Assembly: GCA_013817245.1 (NCBI GenBank)
Contig: JACDDA010000004.1
Location: 62,001-126,000, forward strand
Direction of reading: 5' to 3'
DNA length: 64,000 nucleotides
From: Gammaproteobacteria bacterium
GTDB lineage: Bacteria; Pseudomonadota; Gammaproteobacteria; HTCC5015
Part shown: positions 24,015-32,918 of the stretch, one piece after another
Numbering within the stretch: position 1 is the stretch's first letter
Layout: each line of letters begins with the position of its first letter
Made by a program: the position numbers and the translations under genes
The notes under the pieces: model-generated
Seen by the model: only the letters and a program-made list of their open reading frames with translations
Database searches by the model: none
Told to the model about the DNA's origin: nothing

Positions 24015-27000
24015 ATGATGCAGACTATTAAAAATATAAAAAAAATAAATCGCTTTCATTATGGCTTTATGCAGCAATTGGGCATCGTATTCGCGATTGG
24101 TATACTTTTACTGGCTATTTGTTCTTCTATCGCGGTATCAACATTAACCTCAAAAATTGTTTCCAATCGGCTTGTTGACGAAGGTGCTCAGCTAACCAAA
24201 GTATTAGCCGATCAAAGTCCTTTGGCTTTGCTATATGGCAGCGCAGAAAATATTGAAGAAACCTTGAAAACCGTCATGCGGTCACCTGATGTCGTGGGCA
24301 TAAGAATTATAGATAAAGAAGGCGATGTCTTAGTTTCGATGGGCGAATGGGAATTTTTAGATACCGATATTAATAAAGTTAAAGAAATTCATTTAATAAG
24401 TGAGACAGATGAAATTTGGGAATATGCGGCTCCTGTTTATGTGCATGACAATAGCACGTCTGATTCTGGTTTTTTATTAAATCAAGCTCCAGTGGTTTCC
24501 GCGCAACGCATTGGTAGTGTGCGTTTGGCGCTCAGCAAAAAAACTTTGCACGCTATGACGTCGTCTATTTATAAAACTAATACTGCCGTTACGGCTGGTT
24601 TGGCTATTTTGTTATTATTAGTAATTTTATTAGTAACCAAAAGGATTACTAATCCATTAAGAAATTTAGGTAATATAATGCTGCGTGCCCAGAATGGAGA
24701 AACGCATCTACGTGCTAATACGCCAGGCCCCATTGAAATTTATATTATGCAACAATCATTTAATAAAATGATGGATGTATTAGAAGCACGAGAAAGTGAA
24801 TTAGTAAAAGCACGAGATATTGCATTAGAGTCGGCAAAAGCAAAAGGTGAGTTTGCTGCGAATGTCACGCATGAGCTGCGCACACCCATGAATGGAATTT
24901 TGGGTATGTTAGAGCTGTTAGCCGGCACGGGTTTAAATTTCAAACAAACTGAATATATAGAAACGGCTCAAAATTCTGCTCAAGCACTATTGTTATTGGT
25001 TAACGATATTCTGGATTTTTCAAAAATAGAAGCGGGTGCAGGGCAACTGAATCCAGAAGACTTTTATTTATATACTTTATTGGATGATGTAGTCGATTTG
25101 TTGTCGCATCAAGCAAACAAGAAAAATATTAGTTTAGGGTACGTAATTGATCCGTCAGTGCCTGCGGCGGTGCATGCAGATCAAAATAGAATGAGACAAA
25201 TCGTTATTAATTTAATTGGTAATGCTATTAAGTTCACTGCAAAAGGCGGTGTAAAAATTAGAGTTTCTGTGATCAAAGATGCTGCTAATGACACTGAGAT
25301 GCTAGAAATAGCCATCAAAGATACAGGCATAGGTATTCCTCACGAAGCGCAACAACGTATTTTTGAAGCTTTTCAACAAGCCGATGGCTCTACTTCTCGT
25401 CAATATGGCGGCACGGGATTGGGTTTGGCTATTTGTGCCAAGTTAATTAATTTTATGGAAGGCACTATTGCAGTAGAAAGTCATATAGGAGAAGGCAGCT
25501 GCTTTTCATTTAAAATTCCATTAAAGCGCGTCTTGCTTCCTCCTATACGTAAAAGAAGCGGAGTTAGTTCTATAGCTGGCGAGCATGTTGTGGTGTTTGC
25601 ACAAGATACGGCGATGGCTGAAGAAGTAATGCATTTGTTAGATAGCTGGCAAGTTATGTCTGCACATGTTAACAGCCTTGAGGCCTACCAATTATTGTTG
25701 CGTGAAAGTAACAATAAGGTTGTATTAGTCGCACATGATGAAGTTGATTACGTAAAAAATCTCATTGCTCTATTAAGAGAAGAATACCCTTTATCTAAAT
25801 TATCAATTATTTGGTTGTTACACGGTTCAGTCAGCAAGCTTAATATGCCGGCCGACAAAATTTCTGCGTTAATAGAATTGCCTGCCCAAGGAACACGTTT
25901 ATATGATGCGATTGCGGCGGTAACCGGAAAAATAAAAACTCATTCAGGCACGGAAAAATCCACAGAGCCTTCGATCCCACGAGGTCGTCAAGTATTAGTA
26001 GTGGATGATAATCGCACTAATCAGCAAGTTGCTTTTGGTATGTTGGAACGTATGGGTTGCATTGTTGATTTGGCATCTGGCGGTAAAGAAGCATTAGATG
26101 TTGTATTTACTAAATCGTATGACTTGGTAATGATGGACGTGCAAATGCCTGGCATGGACGGTTACGAAGTTACTGATCAAATTCGTCGCTTAGAAGAAGG
26201 CACTAATCAACATATTCCGATTATTGCGATGACGGCAAATAATAGTGATGATGATGTGCGCCATTGCTTAGCAGTCGGGATGGATGATTTTCTTTCAAAA
26301 CCTTTAAAAATGGCTTTCCTAAAAGAAAAACTAGCCATTTGGCTGAATACTGAATCGAATCACGCCATGGAAAACTATTTGCCGGCAGCAAATGAACAAG
26401 ATAAACATTTAGCCGCCGTTACGAGTTTACATTTGATCAATGAAGAAACCTTGGCTGAGTTAAAGAAAAATGCCGGCAATGTGTTTATGGAAATGATTGA
26501 AGTTTATTTAGAAGACAGCGAACTTTATATCGAGTCTATAAAGCGTGCATTAGAAGAAAAAGATGAGAAATTATTAAGACGCTCGGCGCATTCATTAAAA
26601 GGCAGTAGTCGTAATTTTGGTGCTGAGCGATTAGGTGAAGTTTGCCGTATTTTAGAAGAATGTGGGGAACAAGCGGATATTGATAAAGCGCGTACTTATG
26701 TTAATACCTTGATTGATGCGTTGGGTGAAGTGAGTGCTTTATTGCAAGCTCAATTAAATGCCATAAAAAACAAACAAGCAGGTCCGGTTAAAAATAGCAA
26801 AACCAGTTCCAAAATATTAGTAGTTGATGATGATCGCAGTCAACGTATGACGTTGCGCGCGGTGCTAGAAAATGATGGTTACACAGTAGAAGAAGCTAAT
26901 ACTGGCGGACACGTAGTGACGATGTGCGCGAAATCTATGCCGGATTTATTATTGATGGATGCAATGATGCCAGGCATTGATGGTTATACTGCATGTCGTC

Positions 27001-28505
27001 GTATTCGTGAAATGCCGGGTGGTGCTCATGTGCCGGTGTTAATCGTAACGGCGCTGGATGATGAAGCTTCTATTGATAAAGCTTTTTCTGCTGGCGCTAA
27101 TGATTTTATTCCGAAGCCAGTCAATTTTGCTGTTATGCGCCAACGTATTTCACGTTTATTAGAAGCTAGCAAAACTGAGCAACACGTACGTCATTTGGCT
27201 TACCATGATCCTTTGACGGGTTTGGCTAATAGAACTACGTTCATTGAAACGTTAAATGATTACTGCGTCAAAGCGCGTGGTAATGGCGAGATGGTAGCGG
27301 TTTTATTTTTAGATTTAGATAGATTTAAAATGGTTAATGACACGATGGGTCATGACGCCGGCGATTTATTATTAAAAGCAGTTACGCAACGCATACAAGG
27401 TGTTGTCCGAACTACTGATTTAGTTGCGCGTTTAGGTGGTGATGAATTTACCGTGATTTTAGGTGGTTTGAAAGAAATGGAAGTGATTGGGCGTATTGCG
27501 CAAAAAATATGCGAGTCGCTAGCGAAACCGTTTAATTTGTTAGAGCAAGAAGTTTATATTAGCAGCAGTATTGGCATCGCTATTTGTCCTAATGATAGCG
27601 ACGATATTAATGTCATTATTAAATATGCCGATACGGCAATGTTTAAAGCCAAAGAAAACCGTAATACCTTTTGTTTTTATGAAGCAGGAATGGATACTAT
27701 CATTGCAAAACGTATGGCCATGGAAGGTGCGATGCGGCGGGCTTTAGAGAGCGATCAGTTTTTATTGTATTATCAGCCGCAAGTTGCATTAAATACTTTA
27801 CAAGTGACCGGTATGGAAGCATTAATTAGATGGCAACATCCTGAAAAAGGCATGGTTTCGCCGGCTGATTTTATTCCAATTGCAGAAGAAACAGGATTAA
27901 TTGGTGCTTTAGGTTATTGGGTGTTGCGTGCAGGTTGTCAGCAGTTACGACGTTGGCTGGATAGTGGTTATAAACCTATTAAGTTATCGATTAACGTCTC
28001 TAGTCGTCAATTAGAAGATGTTAAGTTTTTAGAAAATGTATCAGTTATTTTACAAGAAACTCAGGTGCCTACACATTTGTTAGAGTTCGAAATTACCGAA
28101 AGTGCCATCATGAAAAATCCTGACGAAATGATTGAAGTGCTGCGAAAATTTCGGGAAATGGGTATAGAAATAGCGATTGATGATTTTGGTACAGGCCATT
28201 CTTCGTTAAGCTATTTAAAACGTTTGCCGGTTAACACTTTAAAAATTGATCGTTCTTTTGTTAATGATATTGATTCTAGTGATGATGCTGTTTTAGTCAC
28301 GGGCATTATTGCTTTAGCGAAAAGTTTACGTTTAAAAATAGTCGCTGAAGGTGTGGAAACACAATCGCAGCAAGATTTTCTAGCTGCCTGTGACTGTGAT
28401 ACGGTGCAGGGCTTTTATTTGTATAAGCCAATGCCCGCTGCGGATTTTGAAAAGAGAATATTTTTAGCAGATCTTGAATCCGTTAAAGTAATTCATTCTG
28501 GATAG
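24015..28505 (+). CDS. Hybrid histidine kinase with receivers, HPt, GGDEF and EAL domains
   Basis: The 1496-residue protein is built as follows. TM1 spans about 20-42, a periplasmic sensor about 43-185, TM2 about 190-212 and HAMP about 213-262. HisKA has His286 in THELRTPMNG. The HATPase domain follows (N box NLIGNAIKF; DTGIGIP; GGTGLGL). A degenerate receiver lies at about 515-620 and lacks the acceptor Asp. Receiver 2 has Asp708 in MMDVQMPGMDG, HPt has His859 in RSAHSLKGSS, and receiver 3 has Asp982. The GGDEF motif is intact at 1141, with an RxxD inhibitory site (RTTD) five residues before it. The EAL motif is intact at 1268. It should link periplasmic signals to phosphorelay and cyclic-di-GMP synthesis or breakdown. 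It is co-oriented with the binding protein and TonB receptors, and the likely input is the binding protein. Confidence 0.93.
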   Translation: MMQTIKNIKKINRFHYGFMQQLGIVFAIGILLLAICSSIAVSTLTSKIVSNRLVDEGAQLTKVLADQSPLALLYGSAENIEETLKTVMRSPDVVGIRIIDKEGDVLVSMGEWEFLDTDINKVKEIHLISETDEIWEYAAPVYVHDNSTSDSGFLLNQAPVVSAQRIGSVRLALSKKTLHAMTSSIYKTNTAVTAGLAILLLLVILLVTKRITNPLRNLGNIMLRAQNGETHLRANTPGPIEIYIMQQSFNKMMDVLEARESELVKARDIALESAKAKGEFAANVTHELRTPMNGILGMLELLAGTGLNFKQTEYIETAQNSAQALLLLVNDILDFSKIEAGAGQLNPEDFYLYTLLDDVVDLLSHQANKKNISLGYVIDPSVPAAVHADQNRMRQIVINLIGNAIKFTAKGGVKIRVSVIKDAANDTEMLEIAIKDTGIGIPHEAQQRIFEAFQQADGSTSRQYGGTGLGLAICAKLINFMEGTIAVESHIGEGSCFSFKIPLKRVLLPPIRKRSGVSSIAGEHVVVFAQDTAMAEEVMHLLDSWQVMSAHVNSLEAYQLLLRESNNKVVLVAHDEVDYVKNLIALLREEYPLSKLSIIWLLHGSVSKLNMPADKISALIELPAQGTRLYDAIAAVTGKIKTHSGTEKSTEPSIPRGRQVLVVDDNRTNQQVAFGMLERMGCIVDLASGGKEALDVVFTKSYDLVMMDVQMPGMDGYEVTDQIRRLEEGTNQHIPIIAMTANNSDDDVRHCLAVGMDDFLSKPLKMAFLKEKLAIWLNTESNHAMENYLPAANEQDKHLAAVTSLHLINEETLAELKKNAGNVFMEMIEVYLEDSELYIESIKRALEEKDEKLLRRSAHSLKGSSRNFGAERLGEVCRILEECGEQADIDKARTYVNTLIDALGEVSALLQAQLNAIKNKQAGPVKNSKTSSKILVVDDDRSQRMTLRAVLENDGYTVEEANTGGHVVTMCAKSMPDLLLMDAMMPGIDGYTACRRIREMPGGAHVPVLIVTALDDEASIDKAFSAGANDFIPKPVNFAVMRQRISRLLEASKTEQHVRHLAYHDPLTGLANRTTFIETLNDYCVKARGNGEMVAVLFLDLDRFKMVNDTMGHDAGDLLLKAVTQRIQGVVRTTDLVARLGGDEFTVILGGLKEMEVIGRIAQKICESLAKPFNLLEQEVYISSSIGIAICPNDSDDINVIIKYADTAMFKAKENRNTFCFYEAGMDTIIAKRMAMEGAMRRALESDQFLLYYQPQVALNTLQVTGMEALIRWQHPEKGMVSPADFIPIAEETGLIGALGYWVLRAGCQQLRRWLDSGYKPIKLSINVSSRQLEDVKFLENVSVILQETQVPTHLLEFEITESAIMKNPDEMIEVLRKFREMGIEIAIDDFGTGHSSLSYLKRLPVNTLKIDRSFVNDIDSSDDAVLVTGIIALAKSLRLKIVAEGVETQSQQDFLAACDCDTVQGFYLYKPMPAADFEKRIFLADLESVKVIHSG

Positions 28506-28510
28506 TGCTG

Positions 28511-29095
28511 TTAAGCTTTTTTTGTTTGTTTATTAATGGTGTTATTGGTTTCTCTTGCTTGAGGTTTTAAAAAACGATTAAGTGCTGCACGAATAATGGC
28601 ATTAATCGATACGCCTTTTTCTTTAGCTAATTTATTCAGTGCTTCTAATTGGTCTTCGCTTACTTCAATAGTCAATTTGTGAAACTCAACCGGTTTGGTT
28701 TTGGGTTTTATAGGCGTTGTGTTATTGCTAGCCGCCGAGTTAGTTGCGGGAGAGGTTTTGGTGATAGCGGGAGATGTGTCATTGGCTGCGGGTTCTTTGC
28801 TGATGATACGCGCGGCAAAACGTTCTAATCCTTGTAGTGTGCGCAGCATTAAGCTATCGGGTTCTTCATTACGATGCGGTGCTTCGAATTCAATGGGTGC
28901 TTTGGCGGATCGATTATTAAAATTAATAATCCAACCTTCTGGAGTAGTAATTACTTTTTTATGTATAAATGCTTTCTGAGTTTGCCCTGCTTGTTGGGAG
29001 GTCAGTAAATGTTCGATGACGTCATGGGGTACTTTCATTTTTTCCAAACAATGACGTAACTCTTGTTGTTGTTCTTTGGGTAGTCCGACGCGCAT
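28511..29095 (-). CDS. Protein with C-terminal ribbon-helix-helix domain
   Basis: The 194-residue protein has three parts. The N-terminal part (1-100) is a charged domain of unknown type (LPKEQQQELRHCLEKMKVPH, then GWIINFNNRSAKAPIEFEAP). A Ser/Thr/Asn/Ala/Pro-rich linker follows (about 103-132). The C-terminal part has the pattern KLTIEVSEDQLEALNKLAKE-KGVSINAIIRAALNRFL, a strand-helix-helix typical of CopG/Arc-type DNA-binding proteins. The tail is basic. It may be a regulator, but no operator or partner toxin gene is seen. Its stop codon lies only five bases from the end of the convergent hybrid-kinase gene, without a terminator between them, so antisense read-through is possible. Confidence 0.75.
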   Translation of the reverse strand: MRVGLPKEQQQELRHCLEKMKVPHDVIEHLLTSQQAGQTQKAFIHKKVITTPEGWIINFNNRSAKAPIEFEAPHRNEEPDSLMLRTLQGLERFAARIISKEPAANDTSPAITKTSPATNSAASNNTTPIKPKTKPVEFHKLTIEVSEDQLEALNKLAKEKGVSINAIIRAALNRFLKPQARETNNTINKQTKKA

Positions 29096-29209
29096 AAATA
29101 ACTCCGCTGCTGTCTAGGGTCTTACTCAATCACGCTGATTGAGCACGAGACATATATATAGTGTAGCTTTATGACAGGAATTCACCTGAATAAGTTTCAA
29201 GCTAATTAT

Positions 29210-29395
29210 GAAACCACAGCATACTGTGGTTTCGCGCCTACAAAACCCCAAGATTTGCATGCTTCTAGGGGAGACTTGCAGTATTATTCGCAGCCCCTAG
29301 GGTGTCTCCTTTGGGGGTGTGTCTTTCGGGCTTAGGCCCGCATTTATAAACGTCCTGGTACGTCCAGGCTCAGCCTAATATAGGATCACGGTCAG
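29210..29395 (+). promoter_or_regulatory. Structured leader of glyA
   Basis: The 300 bases before glyA hold no gene but several helices: GAAACCACAG/CTGTGGTTTC (29210-29233); CCCCAA (29246-29251) with TTGGGG (29311-29316), enclosing CTAGGGG/CCCCTAG (29265-29271 with 29294-29300); CGGGC/GCCCG (29328-29340); and CCTGG/CCAGG near 29354. GGAGAC (29270-29275) could alternatively pair with GTCTCC (29304-29309), which competes with the CTAGGGG helix. The layout suggests a cis-regulatory RNA. I could not assign it to a known riboswitch class. The bases 29096-29209 show nothing recognisable. Confidence 0.4.
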
Positions 29396-30652
29396 ATGTA
29401 TAACAAATCCATGACAATTGCTGGTTTCGACGCTGATTTATGGCATGCCATTGAGCAAGAAACCTTACGCCAAGAAGAGCATATCGAGCTGATTGCTTCG
29501 GAAAATTATGCCAGTCCCCGAGTTTTGGCGGCACAAGGTTCTTCTTTGACCAATAAATACGCGGAAGGTTATCCGGGTAAGCGTTATTACGGGGGTTGTG
29601 AATATGTAGACATTGCTGAGCAGTTAGCAATTGACCGCGCTAAAGCCTTGTTTGGTGCTGATTATGCCAATGTGCAACCGCATTCCGGTTCGCAGGCGAA
29701 TGCCGCTGTGTATCTGGCTTTGTTACAACCCGGCGATACCATTTTGGGTATGAGTTTGGCGCATGGTGGACATTTAACGCATGGCGCGAAGGTTAATTTT
29801 TCCGGCAAGCTTTTTAATGCCGTTCAATATGGTTTGGATACACGCACTGGCGAAATTGATTATGACCAATTAGATGCGTTGGCAGACGAGCATAAACCTA
29901 AAATGATCGTGGGTGGTTTTTCTGCTTATTCACGCGTAGTCGATTGGGCGCGTTTGCGTGCGGCGGCTGATCGCGTGGGTGCGTATTTAATGACCGATAT
30001 CGCGCACGTAGCGGGTTTAGTGGCAGCAGGTGAATATCCTAATCCGATTGCATTAGCCGATGTGGTGACGACAACCACACATAAAACTTTACGCGGACCC
30101 CGCGGTGGTTTGATTTTGGCGCGCAGCAATCCCGACATTGAGAAAAAATTAAATTCGATGGTGTTTCCCGGTACTCAAGGCGGACCTTTAATGCATGTGA
30201 TTGCAGCTAAAGCAGTCGCTTTTAAAGAAGCCTTGGAACCTGAATTTAAAACCTATCAGCAACAAGTGAAAAAAAATGCACGTGTGATGGCCAACACCTT
30301 AATTGAACGTGGTTATAAAATTGTTTCAGGCGGCACGGATAATCATTTGTTCTTGTTGGATTTAATCGACAAAAACATTACGGGCAAAGAAGCCGATGCG
30401 GTTTTAGGTAGCGCCAACATTACGGTAAATAAAAATGCAGTGCCTAACGATCCTCAATCACCTTTTGTCACCAGCGGGATTCGTATTGGTACACCTGCAA
30501 TTACTACGCGCGGTTTTGGCGAAACAGAAAGTCGTGATTTAGCGAATTGGATTGCGGACATATTGGCTGACATTAATAATCCGCAAGTGATTGCAAGCGT
30601 GCGCGACAAAGTTTTGGATGTGTGTCGCCGTTTTCCCGTTTACGCAAATTAA
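29396..30652 (+). CDS. glyA: Serine hydroxymethyltransferase
   Basis: The 418-residue PLP enzyme interconverts serine and glycine with tetrahydrofolate one-carbon units. The N-terminus [52 protein letters not shown] and the PLP-lysine motif [16 protein letters not shown] (about 221-236) are all canonical. Length equals the usual 417-420. A weak GGATCACGG precedes the ATG. The leader upstream is highly structured. nrdR follows after 24 bases, so glyA may read into the nrdR-rib operon, as in other gammaproteobacteria. Confidence 0.98.
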   Translation: MYNKSMTIAGFDADLWHAIEQETLRQEEHIELIASENYASPRVLAAQGSSLTNKYAEGYPGKRYYGGCEYVDIAEQLAIDRAKALFGADYANVQPHSGSQANAAVYLALLQPGDTILGMSLAHGGHLTHGAKVNFSGKLFNAVQYGLDTRTGEIDYDQLDALADEHKPKMIVGGFSAYSRVVDWARLRAAADRVGAYLMTDIAHVAGLVAAGEYPNPIALADVVTTTTHKTLRGPRGGLILARSNPDIEKKLNSMVFPGTQGGPLMHVIAAKAVAFKEALEPEFKTYQQQVKKNARVMANTLIERGYKIVSGGTDNHLFLLDLIDKNITGKEADAVLGSANITVNKNAVPNDPQSPFVTSGIRIGTPAITTRGFGETESRDLANWIADILADINNPQVIASVRDKVLDVCRRFPVYAN

Positions 30653-30676
30653 TACGTAACCTAAAGGCGAAACCTA

Positions 30677-31177
30677 GTGCGTTGTCCTTTTTGCGGTGCG
30701 CAAGATACCAAAGTCATAGACTCGCGTTTAGCGAGTGATGGCGATCAAGTGCGTCGACGCCGTGAATGTTCTGAATGCTCAGAACGTTTTACGACGTTTG
30801 AACAAGCTGAACTTAGTATGCCGCGCATTGTGAAAACCAATGGTAGTCGTGAACCTTTTACAGAAGAGAAATTGCGTGCGGGTATGTTGCGCGCATTAGA
30901 AAAGCGTCCCGTTAGTACCGACAGTATTGAAACCGCGGTTGCGCATATTAAACGTGAATTGTTGCATCGCGGTGAACGCGAAACGGCTTCACGCGTCATT
31001 GGTGATTTGGTTATGCAGGAATTACGTAAGCTGGATCAAATAGCTTATATTCGTTTTGTTTCTGTTTATCTTAGCTTCGCTGATATCGATGCGTTTCGTG
31101 AAGTGATTAATCGTTTAGAACAAGATCCCACACCTGAAATGCATCGTGATCAAATTTCTTTATTGCACGATTCTTGA
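30677..31177 (+). CDS. nrdR: Transcriptional repressor NrdR
   Basis: The 166-residue protein starts with GTG and the zinc-ribbon [20 protein letters not shown]...[17 protein letters not shown] (four Cys: CPFC and CSEC). An ATP-cone (about 49-139) follows, beginning [18 protein letters not shown]. NrdR represses ribonucleotide reductase genes by binding NrdR boxes when it senses nucleotide levels. A length slightly above the usual 150 is due to the C-terminal tail. It lies between glyA and ribD, a classic location. Confidence 0.97.
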   Translation: MRCPFCGAQDTKVIDSRLASDGDQVRRRRECSECSERFTTFEQAELSMPRIVKTNGSREPFTEEKLRAGMLRALEKRPVSTDSIETAVAHIKRELLHRGERETASRVIGDLVMQELRKLDQIAYIRFVSVYLSFADIDAFREVINRLEQDPTPEMHRDQISLLHDS

Positions 31178-31198
31178 TTGGAATAAGAAATCAAGCGC

Positions 31199-32332
31199 AT
31201 GCATAATTTTATATTTACAGCTGACGATTCGCGCTACATGGCGCAAGCTTTACGTTTAGCAGAGCAGGGTTTGTATACCACGGATCCTAATCCGCGCGTC
31301 GGTTGCGTCATCGTGCGCGAGCATAAAATTATTGGTGAAGGTTATCATCAAGTTGCTGGCGACGCGCATGCGGAAGTGCATGCTTTACGCGCAGCGGGTG
31401 AGCAAGCGCGTGGCGCGATTGTCTATGTAACGTTAGAACCGTGCGCACATCACGGCCGTACACCACCGTGTGTTGATGCATTAATTGCGGCAGGTGTTAG
31501 TGAAGTAGTGTTTGCTGTGCAAGATCCCAATCCGCGAGTTGCAGGTAAAGGCATGTTAGCGTTGCAAGCCGCGGGCATTCAAGTTCGTTGGGGTTTAATG
31601 AGCGAACAAGCGGAATTATTGAATGTGGGTTTTATAAGTCGTATGCGTCGTGGTCGCCCTTGGCTACGTTTAAAATTAGCCGGCAGTTTAGATGGTCGCA
31701 CCGCATTAAAAAATGGTGAAAGTCAGTGGATCACGGAAGAAGCTGCGCGTACGGATGTACACCAGTGGCGTGCACGTGCGTCGGCTATTATGACCGGTAG
31801 TGGCACTATTATGACGGATGATCCACGTTTAAATGTACGTTGGACTGCGCCTCATCAATCATCGCCTAAAATTATTCCTCGCGTGATTTTAGATAGTCAG
31901 TTGCGCATACCAACAACAGCAAAAATTTTTCAACATCCGGGGCCTGTTTGGTTGATGAGCAAAGCTGGTTTAGTAGCTAGACCTGCTTTTCTAGATGATG
32001 CACAGACGCCAGTTGAAATTATTCAAATCTCCACTAATCAAGACAGGCGCTTACATTTGCCAGATGTGTTAAATGAGCTAGGCCGTCGTGAAATTAATGA
32101 ATTGCATGTTGAATGTGGTGAAACATTAGCGGGCGCTTTATTAGAAGCGGGCTTAGTAGATGAGCTGATTGTTTATCTTGCGCCTTGTATTTTAGGTCGT
32201 GATGCACGTGCCATGTTTGGTTTGTCGATCATTAATAAATTATCTGCGCGAATAACGTTAGAGTTTGCCGATATTCGTCAAGTGGGACGCGATTTGCGTA
32301 TCATTGCAAAACCTGTATTTCTGAATCAATAA
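31199..32332 (+). CDS. ribD: Bifunctional riboflavin deaminase/reductase RibD
   Basis: The 377-residue enzyme deaminates the pyrimidine made by GTP cyclohydrolase II and then reduces its ribosyl group. The N-terminal deaminase has the zinc motif HAEVHALRAAG...VTLEPCAHHGRTPPC (about 59-92). The C-terminal reductase (from about 155) has LKLAGSLDGRTAL and ESQWITEEAARTDVHQWRA. ECGETLAGALLEAGLVDELI lies near 300. It is the first rib gene of the cluster. A weak ribosome site precedes the ATG at 31199. The next gene starts ten bases later. Confidence 0.97.
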   Translation: MHNFIFTADDSRYMAQALRLAEQGLYTTDPNPRVGCVIVREHKIIGEGYHQVAGDAHAEVHALRAAGEQARGAIVYVTLEPCAHHGRTPPCVDALIAAGVSEVVFAVQDPNPRVAGKGMLALQAAGIQVRWGLMSEQAELLNVGFISRMRRGRPWLRLKLAGSLDGRTALKNGESQWITEEAARTDVHQWRARASAIMTGSGTIMTDDPRLNVRWTAPHQSSPKIIPRVILDSQLRIPTTAKIFQHPGPVWLMSKAGLVARPAFLDDAQTPVEIIQISTNQDRRLHLPDVLNELGRREINELHVECGETLAGALLEAGLVDELIVYLAPCILGRDARAMFGLSIINKLSARITLEFADIRQVGRDLRIIAKPVFLNQ

Positions 32333-32341
32333 GGCTTAAGC

Positions 32342-32917
32342 ATGTCAACCATTGTAGTTGTACGTAAAAATAATCAAGCTTGCATCGCGGCGGATACGTT
32401 GACGACTTTTGGCGATTTAAAATTAACGGCTGCGCGCGATCGTTTTCACGAAAAAATTCAAATAAGCAACACGAGTTTTTTTGGTATTGTCGGTAGTGCA
32501 GCACATAGTTTGGTAATGGATGATGTGATCAGTGAAGGTGAAATTACTTTAGATTTAACGTCTCGCCATGCCATTTTTCAAAGTTTTTTAAAATTGCATA
32601 GCGTCTTAAAAGATCATTATTTTTTAAATCCAAAAGGCGAAGATAATGATCCGTATGAAAGTTCGCAAATTGACGCGTTGATTGCTAATCCTTCAGGGAT
32701 TTTTGGTGTGTTTGGGTTGCGTGATGTAAATGAGTTTACGCAATTTTGGGCAATAGGTTCGGGCGCTGATTATGCTTTAGGTGCAATGCACGTGTTATAT
32801 GATCAGCTTGAAAGTGCAGAAGCAATCGCGTTGGCGGGCGCTGCTGCAGGTGCGGCATTTGATAATGCATCGGGTTTGCCGCTTACGCATCGAGTTATTA
32901 CCTTGGCAGGAAATTAA
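32342..32917 (+). CDS. HslV/20S-proteasome-like Ntn-hydrolase
   Basis: The 191-residue protein begins MSTIVVVRKNNQACIAADTL, which follows the HslV pattern [20 protein letters not shown]. After Met removal the first residue would be Ser in place of Thr, and Asp18 falls at the proteasome Asp17 position. The FFGIVGSAAHSLVMDDVI segment and AIGSGADYALGAMHVLYDQL correspond to the later conserved strand-helix units, including the SGG/SGAD loop. It is longer than HslV (about 175) and lacks an hslU neighbour. AAGG precedes the start. It sits inside the riboflavin cluster between ribD and ribE. Databases sometimes misname such proteins as MFS transporters. Protease activity is inferred, not shown. Confidence 0.75.
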   Translation: MSTIVVVRKNNQACIAADTLTTFGDLKLTAARDRFHEKIQISNTSFFGIVGSAAHSLVMDDVISEGEITLDLTSRHAIFQSFLKLHSVLKDHYFLNPKGEDNDPYESSQIDALIANPSGIFGVFGLRDVNEFTQFWAIGSGADYALGAMHVLYDQLESAEAIALAGAAAGAAFDNASGLPLTHRVITLAGN

Positions 32918-32918
32918 A

